Positions 35,561 through 44,030 of a DNA stretch of 64,000 nucleotides are shown piece after piece (within the stretch, counting starts at the first letter, position 1; each line of letters opens with the position of its first letter). The notes under the pieces were generated by a model. It was not told the origin of the DNA and did not search any database. It worked only from the letters and a program-made list of their open reading frames with translations. The stretch covers positions 21,951 to 85,950 of the forward strand of contig JBBQTB010000023.1 of assembly GCA_038213375.1 (NCBI GenBank). Reading direction: 5' to 3'. A program made the position numbers and the translations under genes. The stretch is from JAAUTT01 sp038213375 (lineage in GTDB: Bacteria > Bacteroidota > Bacteroidia > Bacteroidales > JAAUTT01).

Positions 35561-36103
35561 ATGAAAAATGAACAACCCATGTTACCTGATGAAACAGTAA
35601 TGAGCAAAATTTAGATTATTCGAGGGCAAAAAGTAATGCTCGACAGGGATTTGGCCGAACTATACGGGGTGGAAATAAGAGTATTGAACCAGGCCGTAAG
35701 AAGAAATGAAAAGCGGTTCCCGGATGATTTTATGTTCCAACTAACAGTGGAAGAAATGGAAAATTGGAAGTCACAAATTGTGATTTCCAATCGAGAGAAA
35801 ATGGGACTTCGTAAAGCACCAATAGCTTTTACCGAACAAGGAGTGGCAATGCTTTCAAGTGTTTTAAACTCTGAACGTGCAATCACGGTTAATATACAGA
35901 TTATACGGGTATTTACCAAGATGCGGGCATTGCTTGCCACTCAAAAAGATATTTTGGGAAAACTTGAACAACTCGAAAAGAAAGATATTGAGCAGGACGA
36001 GAAAATAATGCTCATCTTTGAATACCTGAAACAATTAGAAAAGGCAAAGCAGGAAGAAATCGAACTGAAAGAACGCAAGAAAATAGGATTTAGTAAAGAT
36101 TAA
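35561..36103 (+). pseudogene. ORF6N-domain protein interrupted by an amber codon
   Basis: The frame from ATG 35561 reads MKNEQPMLPDETVMSKI, TAG (35612-35614), then IIRGQKVMLDRDLAELYGVE, RRNEKRFPDDFMFQL, LRKAPIAFTEQGVAMLSSVL. This is the ORF6N (KilA-N-related) DNA-binding domain common in phage and mobile DNA of Bacteroidota, followed by a coiled coil. Intact relatives have Tyr or another residue at the TAG (KIYxIRGQKVMLD), so one base change explains it. Translation from ATG 35636 would give a protein lacking the first strand and helix of the domain. Confidence 0.65.
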
Positions 36104-36117
36104 CAAGCTTTTTCATC

Positions 36118-36354
36118 ATGGGAACAATTAACACCGTTATCAAAAAGTTAACATCAGTGTTTAATAGAAAGGTTAAGTACCAGGCAGAGATAGAAAATAA
36201 GTTCATTATTTTTGCCTGCAAAAAATGTGGAGAATCGGGCTTCACTGGTCGCCATAATGAAAATGGAACATTGAAAATTGTTTGTTTACACTGCGGCGAG
36301 GAATTTGAAAGTCCTGAACTCAGGACAAAACCCAATTATAAAATGAATTTATAA
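36118..36354 (+). CDS. Zinc-ribbon-like small protein
   Basis: A 78-residue basic protein with two CxxC knuckles (ACKKCGE and CLHCGEE) spaced about 23 residues, a zinc-ribbon arrangement. It ends on the base before the start of the next gene. Possibly a small nucleic-acid-binding protein; no family recognised. Confidence 0.6.
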   Translation: MGTINTVIKKLTSVFNRKVKYQAEIENKFIIFACKKCGESGFTGRHNENGTLKIVCLHCGEEFESPELRTKPNYKMNL

Positions 36355-37032
36355 ATGCTTGTAAAGCTACAGGAGAGGAAGAATAAGCGAAGATTGACAA
36401 CCAACCAGTTTGATATAAATTGGGACATGCGGTTTAATGAGATTAAACTCTTTAAAGAGCGATTCGGGCATACGAACGTACCACAATATTGGAAAGAAAA
36501 TAAATCTCTTGGAGGGTGGGTAATTCACCAACGTGCTTATCGCGAATACTTAAGCCCTGACCGAAAAGAAAAGCTTCTATCGTTGGGTTTCATCTGGAAC
36601 TTACCAGATTATCGTTGGGAAGTAAAATACAAAGAACTTAAAAAGTATAAAAAGAAGCATGGCACATGCGATGTACCTAAGGGCAAAAGCAAAGACATAC
36701 AACTGGCCGAATGGGTAGGTAAGCAGCGCAGAGATTATAAGAAAGGTTACAAAAGACTTTCTCCTGAAAAAATTCAAAAGCTAGAAGCGATAGACTTTAA
36801 TTGGGGGGCAAACATCACCCCCTGGGCAGAACGATTTAATGAACTCAAAGAATTCAGCAAGCGGTTTGGTTATACTGCCGTCCCATGCCGATGGAGAGAA
36901 AACCCTCAATTGGCTGCATGGGTTTCCATCCAAAGACGAAAATACAACGTTGGCCAACTTTTGGAAGATCGGATTAAGTTACTTGAAAGCATTGATTTTA
37001 AATGGCGGTTAAAAGCAGGCAGGCAAAGATGA
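36355..37032 (+). CDS. Stand-alone helicase-associated (HA) domain protein, three repeats
   Basis: A 225-residue protein built of three repeats of the helicase-associated domain: WDMRFNEIKLFKERFGHTNV, then YRWEVKYKELKKYKKKHGTC, then WAERFNELKEFSKRFGYTAV. Each has the W-x-Q-R type helix afterwards (WVIHQRAYR, WVGKQRRDYK, WVSIQRRKYN). These domains normally follow a DEAD/DEAH helicase; here there is no helicase. Likely DNA-binding. Confidence 0.75.
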   Translation: MLVKLQERKNKRRLTTNQFDINWDMRFNEIKLFKERFGHTNVPQYWKENKSLGGWVIHQRAYREYLSPDRKEKLLSLGFIWNLPDYRWEVKYKELKKYKKKHGTCDVPKGKSKDIQLAEWVGKQRRDYKKGYKRLSPEKIQKLEAIDFNWGANITPWAERFNELKEFSKRFGYTAVPCRWRENPQLAAWVSIQRRKYNVGQLLEDRIKLLESIDFKWRLKAGRQR

Positions 37033-37088
37033 ATAACTTTGATTCTCTGGCTCGAAATTAATTAAATGAATACGTATTAGAGGTATTT

Positions 37089-37742
37089 CTATTTGTAATT
37101 GATACTGTAGTCCGGTAAATAAACTTTAAAGAAATCTTGAACCATTTTTTCAGCTTCTATTTTGATGCTTTCCTTTCTTTCAAATTCTTTTTCAAAAAGG
37201 AAGTAGGATAAAGTTGGACAAATGGTCTCTGATAATGAATATTCGTTATTGTTTTTATTGATAAAAATCCACGGCTTGAAATCATGATCTTTACCAGATC
37301 CAAAATCCTTCACTTCAGTAAGTTCTTTTCGTATAATATTCGTACCCGAAATATCATAGCGATAAATCTGATTATTAACATGATAATTTCTATGACAATC
37401 CTTACAAAGTGTAATCAAATCTTCATCATCATAATCCCAAAATTTTCTACTTTCAATATATCTTTTGTGATGAACTTGCAATACCGGCATATTTATCCAT
37501 AATCCGCTTCCAAAATTAATATTAACTGTTAATCCACTACGGGAAGAGCTAATTATATACTCACTTTCATAGTTATTCTTATATTCATGAAATTCAAATG
37601 ACCCGTCTGATGGATTTATCATTTCAACTCTACCCAGAGACGGATTAAAGGTTTTGCAATTTTGGTTTTGACAAGTATAATTGTCGCGGCTTATAATATA
37701 CTCTCTCTTTTGCATCCATTCAGGGATTTCATAATTTCTCAT
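37089..37742 (-). CDS. HNH endonuclease
   Basis: About 217 residues from the ATG at 37742. MRNYEIPEWMQKREYIISR and YTCQNQNCK lead to the HNH core LQVHHKRYI...LITLCKDCHRNYH. The frame remains open to 37841, but that extension runs through the 10-bp repeat array and reads as repeated CKDF-type sequence, so the later ATG is preferred. Divergent from the large plus-strand gene block; likely a nuclease of the mobile region. Confidence 0.75.
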   Translation of the reverse strand: MRNYEIPEWMQKREYIISRDNYTCQNQNCKTFNPSLGRVEMINPSDGSFEFHEYKNNYESEYIISSSRSGLTVNINFGSGLWINMPVLQVHHKRYIESRKFWDYDDEDLITLCKDCHRNYHVNNQIYRYDISGTNIIRKELTEVKDFGSGKDHDFKPWIFINKNNNEYSLSETICPTLSYFLFEKEFERKESIKIEAEKMVQDFFKVYLPDYSINYK

Positions 37743-37770
37743 GTATAGTTTTTTACTAAATATAAAAAAA

Positions 37771-37830
37771 TCTTTGCACAAGTTTACAAATCCTTGAAAA
37801 TCCTTGCATAAGCTTGCATAAGCTTGCAAC
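37771..37830. repeat. Array of six tandem 10-bp repeats
   Basis: Six contiguous decamers, exactly in phase: TCTTTGCACA, AGTTTACAAA, TCCTTGAAAA, TCCTTGCATA, AGCTTGCATA, AGCTTGCAAC. Positions 4-5 (TT) and 8 (A) are invariant; the consensus is about nnYTTGCAnA. A period of one helical turn places every unit on the same face of the DNA. It lies between the divergent HNH gene and the first gene of the 18-kb block, so it may be a regulator-binding array or an iteron-like origin. Confidence 0.65.
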
Positions 37831-37878
37831 ACACCTTCCATAGCGATGAATCTTTACATCAAATTAAAACGCACCGCT

Positions 37879-38094
37879 ATGTTACCAAATCAAAACAGTT
37901 CACTTATTACCACAACGTGCGGACTTTGCGGGGGGCTTGGTAAAGCTGTCCTGATGCACCATCCTTTAAGCAGTATCACTTTTCAGGGCACTTGTGAAGT
38001 ATTCTTTTATGCGGTTATCTCTGCCCTTGCTGGTTATGGTGTTAAGATAGGCATGGACAAGTTAAGAAAATTCCACAACCGCAAACACCAATGA
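37879..38094 (+). CDS. Small membrane protein at the head of the gene block
   Basis: About 71 residues from ATG 37879 (ATG 37846 is an alternative adding 11). It has TTTCGLCGGLGKAVL and a hydrophobic helix VFFYAVISALAGYGVKIGM, then a basic tail. Overlaps the next gene by 4 bp (ATGA). No family recognised; it fits the pattern of small Gly-rich membrane proteins in this block. Confidence 0.6.
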   Translation: MLPNQNSSLITTTCGLCGGLGKAVLMHHPLSSITFQGTCEVFFYAVISALAGYGVKIGMDKLRKFHNRKHQ

Positions 38095-38591
38095 ACAAAC
38101 TGCTTAAAATAGGAATCGTTGGCGGTCTCGCTTTCGGAGCTTTCAAGCTTTTCCGGATGAAAAGTACATCGGATAAGTTTGTAAGCAGTCTTTCCAATCC
38201 CCGCATCCATAAAGTAGATTTAAAAGGCATTGCTTTTCGCACCGAAATCAAGATCCAGAATCCCACTCGAAACTCCATCACGATCACAAAACCGGTGGTC
38301 ACGCTTTCAACCAATGGTAAATACGTTACCAGCAATAACCCGGAACAAAAGTCCTTTGTCATAAAGCCGCTCACTACTACCAATCTGGGCACCATAGAAC
38401 TTTCCATTGCATGGACTGCATTGGCCGGGTATGTTTCAGGAATCGTGCTGAAGGCTCCGGCTATAATCAAGGCCTTTAGCAAGAAGGACACAAAAGCCAT
38501 AGGGACTGCCCTTGCGATACCGCTTGAAATGAAGTACTCGCTCTATGCGAACGATATTTTTTATGAATCCACACCACAAAAGATCATGTAA
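38091..38591 (+). CDS. Membrane-anchored LEA-like/NDR1-type beta-sandwich protein
   Basis: A 166-residue protein with an N-terminal Gly-zipper helix (IGIVGGLAFGAFKLF), then a domain resembling the LEA14/WHy fold: VDLKGIAFRTEIKIQNPT followed by SITITKPVVTLSTNG. That fold is a beta-sandwich that usually faces the periplasm or outside. Possibly a virion or envelope component. The stop is immediately followed by the next start. Confidence 0.6.
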   Translation: MNKLLKIGIVGGLAFGAFKLFRMKSTSDKFVSSLSNPRIHKVDLKGIAFRTEIKIQNPTRNSITITKPVVTLSTNGKYVTSNNPEQKSFVIKPLTTTNLGTIELSIAWTALAGYVSGIVLKAPAIIKAFSKKDTKAIGTALAIPLEMKYSLYANDIFYESTPQKIM

Positions 38592-40709
38592 ATGAGCAAT
38601 CAACTCAACATAGGATTTATTTCTTCCGGATATCGCACTATACGTGATGGTGGAGATTATAACAAGTTCTTTACTTCTCCGGATGGGAATGACCGTGTAA
38701 TCCGTGATGGTGATGTGTTTGAAACTGTAGATTTGATGAAACGTGTTGTCTGGAAGTACATTGATGACACCAAACGAATAGCCGCTTACCTCAAAGGATC
38801 AACCTTGAAAGATTCCTGTCAGAATGTATGGAACTTTCTATATCACCATATCCAGTACAAGCTGGACGAGAGAGGACTGGAACAGCTAAGGAGACCTAAC
38901 CGGAGCTGGGCAGAAAGGAAGATAGGAATAGACTGCGATTGCTTTTCCATATTCGTTTCTTCCATTCTCACCAACCTTCAGATACCTCATTCTTTTCGCA
39001 TCACAAAATACGAGAAAGACTCCTTTCAGCACGTGTATGTGGTTGTGCCCATTTCGAGTTCGGCCAACGAATACATCATCGACTGTGTGCTTAGCAAGTT
39101 CAATTATGAAAAACCTTATACCGAAAAAAAAGATTTTCCCATGAGCTTAGATAAAATCAATATTGCAGTCCTCTCAGGTTTTACCCCTGATGTTATGGAT
39201 ATAGTAAACGGGCTAGATGGCTTGGATGATATGGAACTGCTTGGAGCCGATGGCGAAGCTATCCGTTCTCAGGCAATTTATGAGCACCTGGTTAAAACGC
39301 GCAACCTGATTGCGCAAAAGCCATACCTGATTGCCCAGGTAGATTATCCGCCTGCATTTTTGCAAATGCTCGACTACGCCATTGCTAATTGGAACTCGCC
39401 TAATCGAACGGCAGCCCTTGAAAACCTTGCCAGAAATGAAGATGTACTCAATCGGTTGAACGGGATGGAAGGAATGCCAGATGAGACTGAGTTTGATGGT
39501 ACAGATGATCTTTGGGGATACCTCGATGGTCTTTCCCTGGGTGAAATAGAAGAAGAATTGGGCAAAACAAGCAAGAAAGCTCGTAAAGCCAAAAGAAAAG
39601 CCAAGCGTGCTGATCGTAAAAAGAACAAGAAAGGCTTTTTTCGTAAAGTTGGCCAGGCCGTCAAAAAAGGCGTAAAAGCCGTTATCCGTTTCAACCCTTT
39701 ATCTATAGCAGCCCGTAATGGTTTCCTTCTGTTCTTAAAGCTTAATATCAAAAAAGTAGCCTCAAAACTCAAATGGAGTTATGCCACTCAACAGCAGGCC
39801 GCAGCTAAAGGAGTAACCACACAACAATGGGAAAAGTCGAAAAAAGCCTTGGCCAAAATTGAAAAGCTATTTGCCGATAAACTGCAAGGTAAAAAGAGTG
39901 CATTGAAGAACGCTATCCTGAAAGGCAAAGCAGGTGGGTTAAATGGTTTCGGTGGCGACGAAGAAGTAGACATCAGGGGATTGGGTGTAGCACCTGCCGC
40001 TGCACTTGCAGCCGCAGTACCTGTGATCGCCGCAGCCATGAAGATCATGAAAGAAACCGGCCTGATGAAAAACGATGAAGCACAAAATGTGGAATCGGAA
40101 ATCAATGCCAAAGCCTTAGAGGCTGAATCAATACCACTGGAAACAGATACCGCTTCTTCAGAGCAGCAAAGCACTACTGAGCCAGCATCCTCGTCTGCTC
40201 AGGCAATACCAGCCGCTACATCACAGTCCAGCGCTCCTTCATACTCACCTGAGTCTGCACCTTCCGAGTTCACAGCGCAGGAGGCAACATCATCACAGGA
40301 GAGTAGTGCAACAGAAAGTATGCCTGCTTTACCAGACAGTTCAACGGAATCCGAATCTTCAGTTCAGGAGGTATACAACTCGGAAAGTACTGAAAACAGT
40401 TCCGAGGACAATACTCCCATTACACCTTCGGAGGAAGTACCGACGGAACCTGGCCAGGAAAGCAGTGAGGAATCTGTAGATGGTGTGATGGATTTTATAG
40501 TTCAAAGCAAACCGATACTGTATGTCGGAGGTGTCATTCTTGGAGGATTACTACTATACAAGCTTTTTAATAGCAATAGTAAGCCTTCACGTGCAAAAGG
40601 ACTAAACGGTCCATCTAAAAATAAACACAAACGCAAGAAAATAGCTTCGAAATCGCCGTGGCAAAAACCTGCTAAAAGAAAGATTGTAAAGGCGATTACC
40701 CTTCGATAA
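38592..40709 (+). CDS. Transglutaminase-like protein with basic segment, disordered linker and C-terminal TM helix
   Basis: A 705-residue protein. Residues 50-200 form a transglutaminase/papain-like domain with a complete candidate triad: Cys117 (IDCDCFSIF), His147 (FQHVYVVV), Asp164 (YIIDCVL). A highly basic segment (RKAKRKAKRADRKKNKK) lies near 330-355. A Gly/Ala stretch (AGGLNGFGG, APAAALAAAVPVIAAA) follows, then about 125 residues of Ser/Thr/Glu/Pro-rich low complexity. The C-terminus is a transmembrane helix (PILYVGGVILGGLLLYKLF) with a basic tail. The layout suggests a structural protein with an enzymatic head, perhaps a protease or crosslinker. No named family recognised. Confidence 0.65.
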   Translation: MSNQLNIGFISSGYRTIRDGGDYNKFFTSPDGNDRVIRDGDVFETVDLMKRVVWKYIDDTKRIAAYLKGSTLKDSCQNVWNFLYHHIQYKLDERGLEQLRRPNRSWAERKIGIDCDCFSIFVSSILTNLQIPHSFRITKYEKDSFQHVYVVVPISSSANEYIIDCVLSKFNYEKPYTEKKDFPMSLDKINIAVLSGFTPDVMDIVNGLDGLDDMELLGADGEAIRSQAIYEHLVKTRNLIAQKPYLIAQVDYPPAFLQMLDYAIANWNSPNRTAALENLARNEDVLNRLNGMEGMPDETEFDGTDDLWGYLDGLSLGEIEEELGKTSKKARKAKRKAKRADRKKNKKGFFRKVGQAVKKGVKAVIRFNPLSIAARNGFLLFLKLNIKKVASKLKWSYATQQQAAAKGVTTQQWEKSKKALAKIEKLFADKLQGKKSALKNAILKGKAGGLNGFGGDEEVDIRGLGVAPAAALAAAVPVIAAAMKIMKETGLMKNDEAQNVESEINAKALEAESIPLETDTASSEQQSTTEPASSSAQAIPAATSQSSAPSYSPESAPSEFTAQEATSSQESSATESMPALPDSSTESESSVQEVYNSESTENSSEDNTPITPSEEVPTEPGQESSEESVDGVMDFIVQSKPILYVGGVILGGLLLYKLFNSNSKPSRAKGLNGPSKNKHKRKKIASKSPWQKPAKRKIVKAITLR

Positions 40710-40732
40710 ACAGTAACATAAAATCAAAAATT

Positions 40733-41281
40733 ATGGCAAAGAAAGGATCAAAACACTCGATAAGCAGTGTAAAACACGGAGCAACGAAAGCTCTGGAAGA
40801 ATTCAAAGTTCCCGGCCTGATCATCCTTGGGATGGTTGGTGGTAACATGGCGGGGAAACTCATCGACAAGGTTATTAAGCCTGATCCAAATGCAACAGGC
40901 TTGAAAAATGCTAAAAATCTAATCAGGCCGGTTATCCAGATTTCCGCTGGTCTTGCTGGACGTGTCCTGTTGAAAAATGAAAACCTGAAACTCATCGCCA
41001 CCGGTGTAGCTGTTGGAGGTGTCTTTTCCGGAGTGAAAGTGCTTTTAAAGAAAGACCTCTTGGCCGGACTTACCGGAGTGAACGGACTGGGTGAAACAAC
41101 TGATGATCAGCCGCAACAGGTGTTCCGTGAACCCCTTAGCCTGGCTATTGAACCTTATACGCCCGATCTGCCACGATTACCGGAAGCCCAAATGGCTGCC
41201 CTGCCGGTGGAAACTGAATCCGACATCACTGGTACCGATCTAAGCGAATATGAAGAAGTGAAGGAAATCTCATTTGTATAA
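40733..41281 (+). CDS. Gly-zipper membrane protein
   Basis: A 182-residue protein with Gly-rich hydrophobic stretches (LIILGMVGGNMAGKLIDKV, ISAGLAGRVLL, IATGVAVGGVFSGVKVLL), a short motif LTGVNGLGETTDD and an acidic Pro-rich C-terminus. The GxxxG pattern suggests packed membrane helices. It shares the GLnGLG-type motif with its neighbours. Candidate internal-membrane or virion membrane protein; function unknown. Confidence 0.6.
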   Translation: MAKKGSKHSISSVKHGATKALEEFKVPGLIILGMVGGNMAGKLIDKVIKPDPNATGLKNAKNLIRPVIQISAGLAGRVLLKNENLKLIATGVAVGGVFSGVKVLLKKDLLAGLTGVNGLGETTDDQPQQVFREPLSLAIEPYTPDLPRLPEAQMAALPVETESDITGTDLSEYEEVKEISFV

Positions 41282-41341
41282 AGGGTCAGATTACCAGAGA
41301 TAATTAAGAACCATTTTATAATCATTTAAAAATCAAAAGCT

Positions 41342-42046
41342 ATGTTAACATTAGGACAAATTGCCAACAGCGAATACGACCTTATGGGCGCTGTAAATGA
41401 AGATGAACTTTTAGGAGCCTTGGACAGGGCAAGTACTGCCGAAAGAAAAAACTTCCTGAAGAGAATCAAGGGAGGAAAAGGAGGAGCTGCTGCTTCTGCA
41501 AATGGGAGAAGCGATTCACGTGCCGAATTCGAAAAGAGGGTTTATCTCCTACCTAAAGAAATCCAGGAAGGTTTAGCAAATAAGACCTTACAGGCTGTGG
41601 ATGCTGCTTACTACGTTACCAAGAACGTATCGAATGCCAAAATCATCAAAATGTTGAAGGATGATGATACCAAGATCGTGGGGTTATCCAACATCTCAAG
41701 TGGAAAACTTGAAAAAGGTAACGTTATGTTACTTAGCGGCATAATCCTTTTGGCTTCTATCGGTGTGGCAAAGGCCGAAGAAGGGAAATACGATATTTTG
41801 CCTGACGTGATCCGTAACGGTGAATTGGAATTCAAGGCCAATGGCACGACCCTAGTTCCAATTACTTCATGTGAGGTGTTCAACTCGGTTGGAACCATAC
41901 GTCAGAAAGGTTATTACAAGCTCGACAATCCTAAGATCATTTACGATCAACAGGCAATGGAACTGAACGTGGAATGGGGTTCCAATGCTCCGGCTGACAC
42001 TTTTGTCAAAGCCATGCTGGTTGGAACTGCTGTAATCAAGTATTAA
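41342..42046 (+). CDS. Candidate major structural (capsid-like) beta-rich protein
   Basis: A 234-residue protein preceded by a 60-bp gap, so possibly with its own translation signals. The N-terminal 130 residues are helical and basic (IKGGKGGAAASANGRS), like a scaffold or internal arm. Residues 150-234 are beta-rich: NGELEFKANGTTLVP, SVGTIRQKGYYKLDNPKII, MELNVEWGSNAPADTF, ending KAMLVGTAVIKY. This half resembles the next two proteins in layout. Position and composition suggest a coat protein; no database family recognised, so this is inference. Confidence 0.5.
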   Translation: MLTLGQIANSEYDLMGAVNEDELLGALDRASTAERKNFLKRIKGGKGGAAASANGRSDSRAEFEKRVYLLPKEIQEGLANKTLQAVDAAYYVTKNVSNAKIIKMLKDDDTKIVGLSNISSGKLEKGNVMLLSGIILLASIGVAKAEEGKYDILPDVIRNGELEFKANGTTLVPITSCEVFNSVGTIRQKGYYKLDNPKIIYDQQAMELNVEWGSNAPADTFVKAMLVGTAVIKY

Positions 42047-42054
42047 CCTGAATT

Positions 42055-42453
42055 ATGAATGCGATCAAGTACCAGATCATCAAGGTGACAGTTCCCAATG
42101 AGGGAGCTGTGGTTAACATCAACATGAACAGTGATAAGCTGTACAAGAAGATCTCCGGCCTGATTATCACCACGCCTTACCAGGTTCCTTATCTCAACAT
42201 GTCGACACTTTCGTTGCTGGTGAACGATAAGGAGATCTTTCCTGACGACTTTGAAGTGAAGCTGCTTACTACGGATCAATCCACACCGGTTAACGAACGC
42301 TTTTATCTCCTCGATGAACCTGCGGATGGAAGTACCATCAAAGGTAAATACAAGGATGGCAGCACCGGGAACATGAATATCATGAGCACCGGGAATGTGA
42401 ATTATCCTCATATCGTAAATATCTATCTCAAACTGGAAGAAAGAAACCACTAA
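42055..42453 (+). CDS. Small beta-rich protein, paralogue A
   Basis: A 132-residue beta-rich protein. LSLLVNDKEIFPDDFEV, YLLDEPADGSTIKGKYKD and NYPHIVNIYLKLE align in order with the next protein (ISLSFNNRKSHPLNFLTV, LKLEEPLIGGSHVTGYYRN, PHKLNIYLQ). These two look like diverged duplicates with a jelly-roll-like repeat of short strands. It starts 8 bp after the candidate coat protein and its stop overlaps the next start by 1 bp. Confidence 0.6.
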   Translation: MNAIKYQIIKVTVPNEGAVVNINMNSDKLYKKISGLIITTPYQVPYLNMSTLSLLVNDKEIFPDDFEVKLLTTDQSTPVNERFYLLDEPADGSTIKGKYKDGSTGNMNIMSTGNVNYPHIVNIYLKLEERNH

Positions 42454-42836
42454 TGGAAGAAAAGAAGGATACCGGATTTGAAAAGTGGGTCATCATTCCT
42501 GTGCATGTGGATTCCAATGCCATCACAAAGATTGATTACCGGATACTGGGAAACGTGCATCATTGTGCTGGAATAGCCTTTACTGTTTCTGAGGTAAATG
42601 GAGCTAATCCTGGTGATTTCATGGGAGAAATAAGCCTTTCGTTTAACAACCGGAAAAGCCACCCTCTCAATTTTCTTACCGTATACAAATCTTCTTCTTT
42701 CAGGATGGATCAAATGCTTCTAAAGCTTGAAGAACCTCTGATTGGCGGCTCTCATGTTACGGGGTATTACCGGAACTTGCAGCAAATGCCGCATAAGCTC
42801 AATATTTATTTGCAGTGCATCATGGATGTCTTCTAA
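42453..42836 (+). CDS. Small beta-rich protein, paralogue B
   Basis: A 127-residue protein aligning with the preceding one over its C-terminal two thirds (a strand pair, then D/EEP-x-x-GS-x-x-x-GYY or GKY, then P-H-x-x-NIYL). Starts with an acidic-basic stretch (MEEKKDTGFEKW). Likely a minor structural protein of the same complex as its neighbours. No named family. Confidence 0.6.
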   Translation: MEEKKDTGFEKWVIIPVHVDSNAITKIDYRILGNVHHCAGIAFTVSEVNGANPGDFMGEISLSFNNRKSHPLNFLTVYKSSSFRMDQMLLKLEEPLIGGSHVTGYYRNLQQMPHKLNIYLQCIMDVF

Positions 42837-42845
42837 ACAAAGTGT

Positions 42846-43178
42846 ATGGACAGTTTTATTATCGCTTATATCGCTCACCGGATGGAAATGCTTGGCTTCA
42901 AAAAGTATAGCATGGAGCCAGTACTTTTGGTTTGGAATTATGGCGGGATAAATGAATATGTGATACAGGCTCAGAACGAATATTACTACCTGGTATCAAA
43001 AACTGTAAATGAAGGAACTGAAATTCTGGCAGATAATAATTATTTCAAAGCTGAAAGTTCATACATCTCTGTTGATTTTGCCTATATCCAGGAGTTTACA
43101 GGAGTTATTAAAGTCAATTTCCCGGATTGGAATTGGAGTTCTTTAGGTTTGGAATTTATCCGTGTAATACCGATATAG
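42846..43178 (+). CDS. Small hypothetical protein of the structural block
   Basis: A 110-residue protein rich in aromatic residues (WNYGGINEYVIQ, NEYYYLVSKTVNEG, FPDWNWSSLGLEF). About the same size as the two beta-rich paralogues and likely beta-rich. No clear alignment to them. It starts 9 bp after the previous stop, and the next gene starts 2 bp after it. Confidence 0.55.
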   Translation: MDSFIIAYIAHRMEMLGFKKYSMEPVLLVWNYGGINEYVIQAQNEYYYLVSKTVNEGTEILADNNYFKAESSYISVDFAYIQEFTGVIKVNFPDWNWSSLGLEFIRVIPI

Positions 43179-43180
43179 CT

Positions 43181-44026
43181 ATGGGAAAAAGCAACCACGT
43201 TACCGAGGAATACACGAATAAGATGGCTAATATCCGTGAGAAAATCCGCACGTTCGAAAAGCAGGGTAAAAACGTGGTTTACACGGCTGTCTTCATTACC
43301 GGGAAAGATAAAGTAAAGCTTGTGGATCGTGCTCCTGCAACCCAGCTCGCCCTAGTTGGCCGTAACCTGAAATATGAAAACCCGGATAAGGTTCGCATCG
43401 AGCTTTACGATGAAGAGCAATCCAAAAACATGCTGTGGGTTGCAGAGATCATGATCAATTCTACTTCAGAAGAAGAAAAGACAACTACTACAAGTTTCCA
43501 GGGATTAGGTGAAGCAGAAATCAATCAGTTAGTTGATGAACGTTTCCGTCATCGGCAACAAAACCTTGAATACGAACAGCTCAAAGAACAGGTGGCAGAA
43601 CTATCGGATGAGAACCAAAGCTTACAGGATGAGCTTGAAGCATTGCGAAGCGAAAAGGAAGGACTTGAAAAAGAGATAGAGTCCAAAAAGAACATCCGGT
43701 ATTATGCCGGAATGCTTGGCGACATCCTGGAATCCTTTGGTATCGCAAAAGAAAAGATCAGGACACCTCTTGCCGGACTGATGGGCATCTCCGTTGTAGA
43801 AAAGCCAAAGGAAGAACCAGTGGGCTTCATTGATAACTCAGGTCTGGATAAAGATGTCTCTCCAGAGGAAGAAAAACGAAACGAGATCATAAACCTCATT
43901 TCCGAATACCTCCGATCCTCCAGCAATCAGACGCTTGCCAATGTCTTTTCCATCTTTTCCGAAATCGAAAAAGATGAGTCGGTTTCCGATAAGATACTCC
44001 AGTATTTGAACACTCTAAAACAGTAA
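43181..44026 (+). CDS. Coiled-coil protein of the structural block
   Basis: 281 residues from ATG 43181 (MGKSNHVTEEYTNK); the frame is open earlier but only inside the previous gene. An N-terminal beta-rich domain (VVYTAVFITGKDKVKL) is followed by FQGLGEAEINQ, a long heptad coiled coil (about 135-185: LKEQVAELSDENQSLQDEL...), YYAGMLGDILESFG, and a helical tail. The GLG and LAGLMGI patches resemble the short motif seen in other proteins of this block. Possibly a spike or scaffold. Function unknown. Confidence 0.6.
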   Translation: MGKSNHVTEEYTNKMANIREKIRTFEKQGKNVVYTAVFITGKDKVKLVDRAPATQLALVGRNLKYENPDKVRIELYDEEQSKNMLWVAEIMINSTSEEEKTTTTSFQGLGEAEINQLVDERFRHRQQNLEYEQLKEQVAELSDENQSLQDELEALRSEKEGLEKEIESKKNIRYYAGMLGDILESFGIAKEKIRTPLAGLMGISVVEKPKEEPVGFIDNSGLDKDVSPEEEKRNEIINLISEYLRSSSNQTLANVFSIFSEIEKDESVSDKILQYLNTLKQ

Positions 44027-44030
44027 CACC

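Noticed and set aside
35612..35614. Amber codon as evidence of a reassigned genetic code
   Set aside because: Only one gene shows it and the surrounding genes use ordinary stops; a point mutation is simpler.
37743..37841. N-terminal extension of the HNH nuclease upstream of its ATG
   Set aside because: The extension is encoded by the 10-bp repeat array and has repeat-like residues; the ATG at 37742 gives a normal start.
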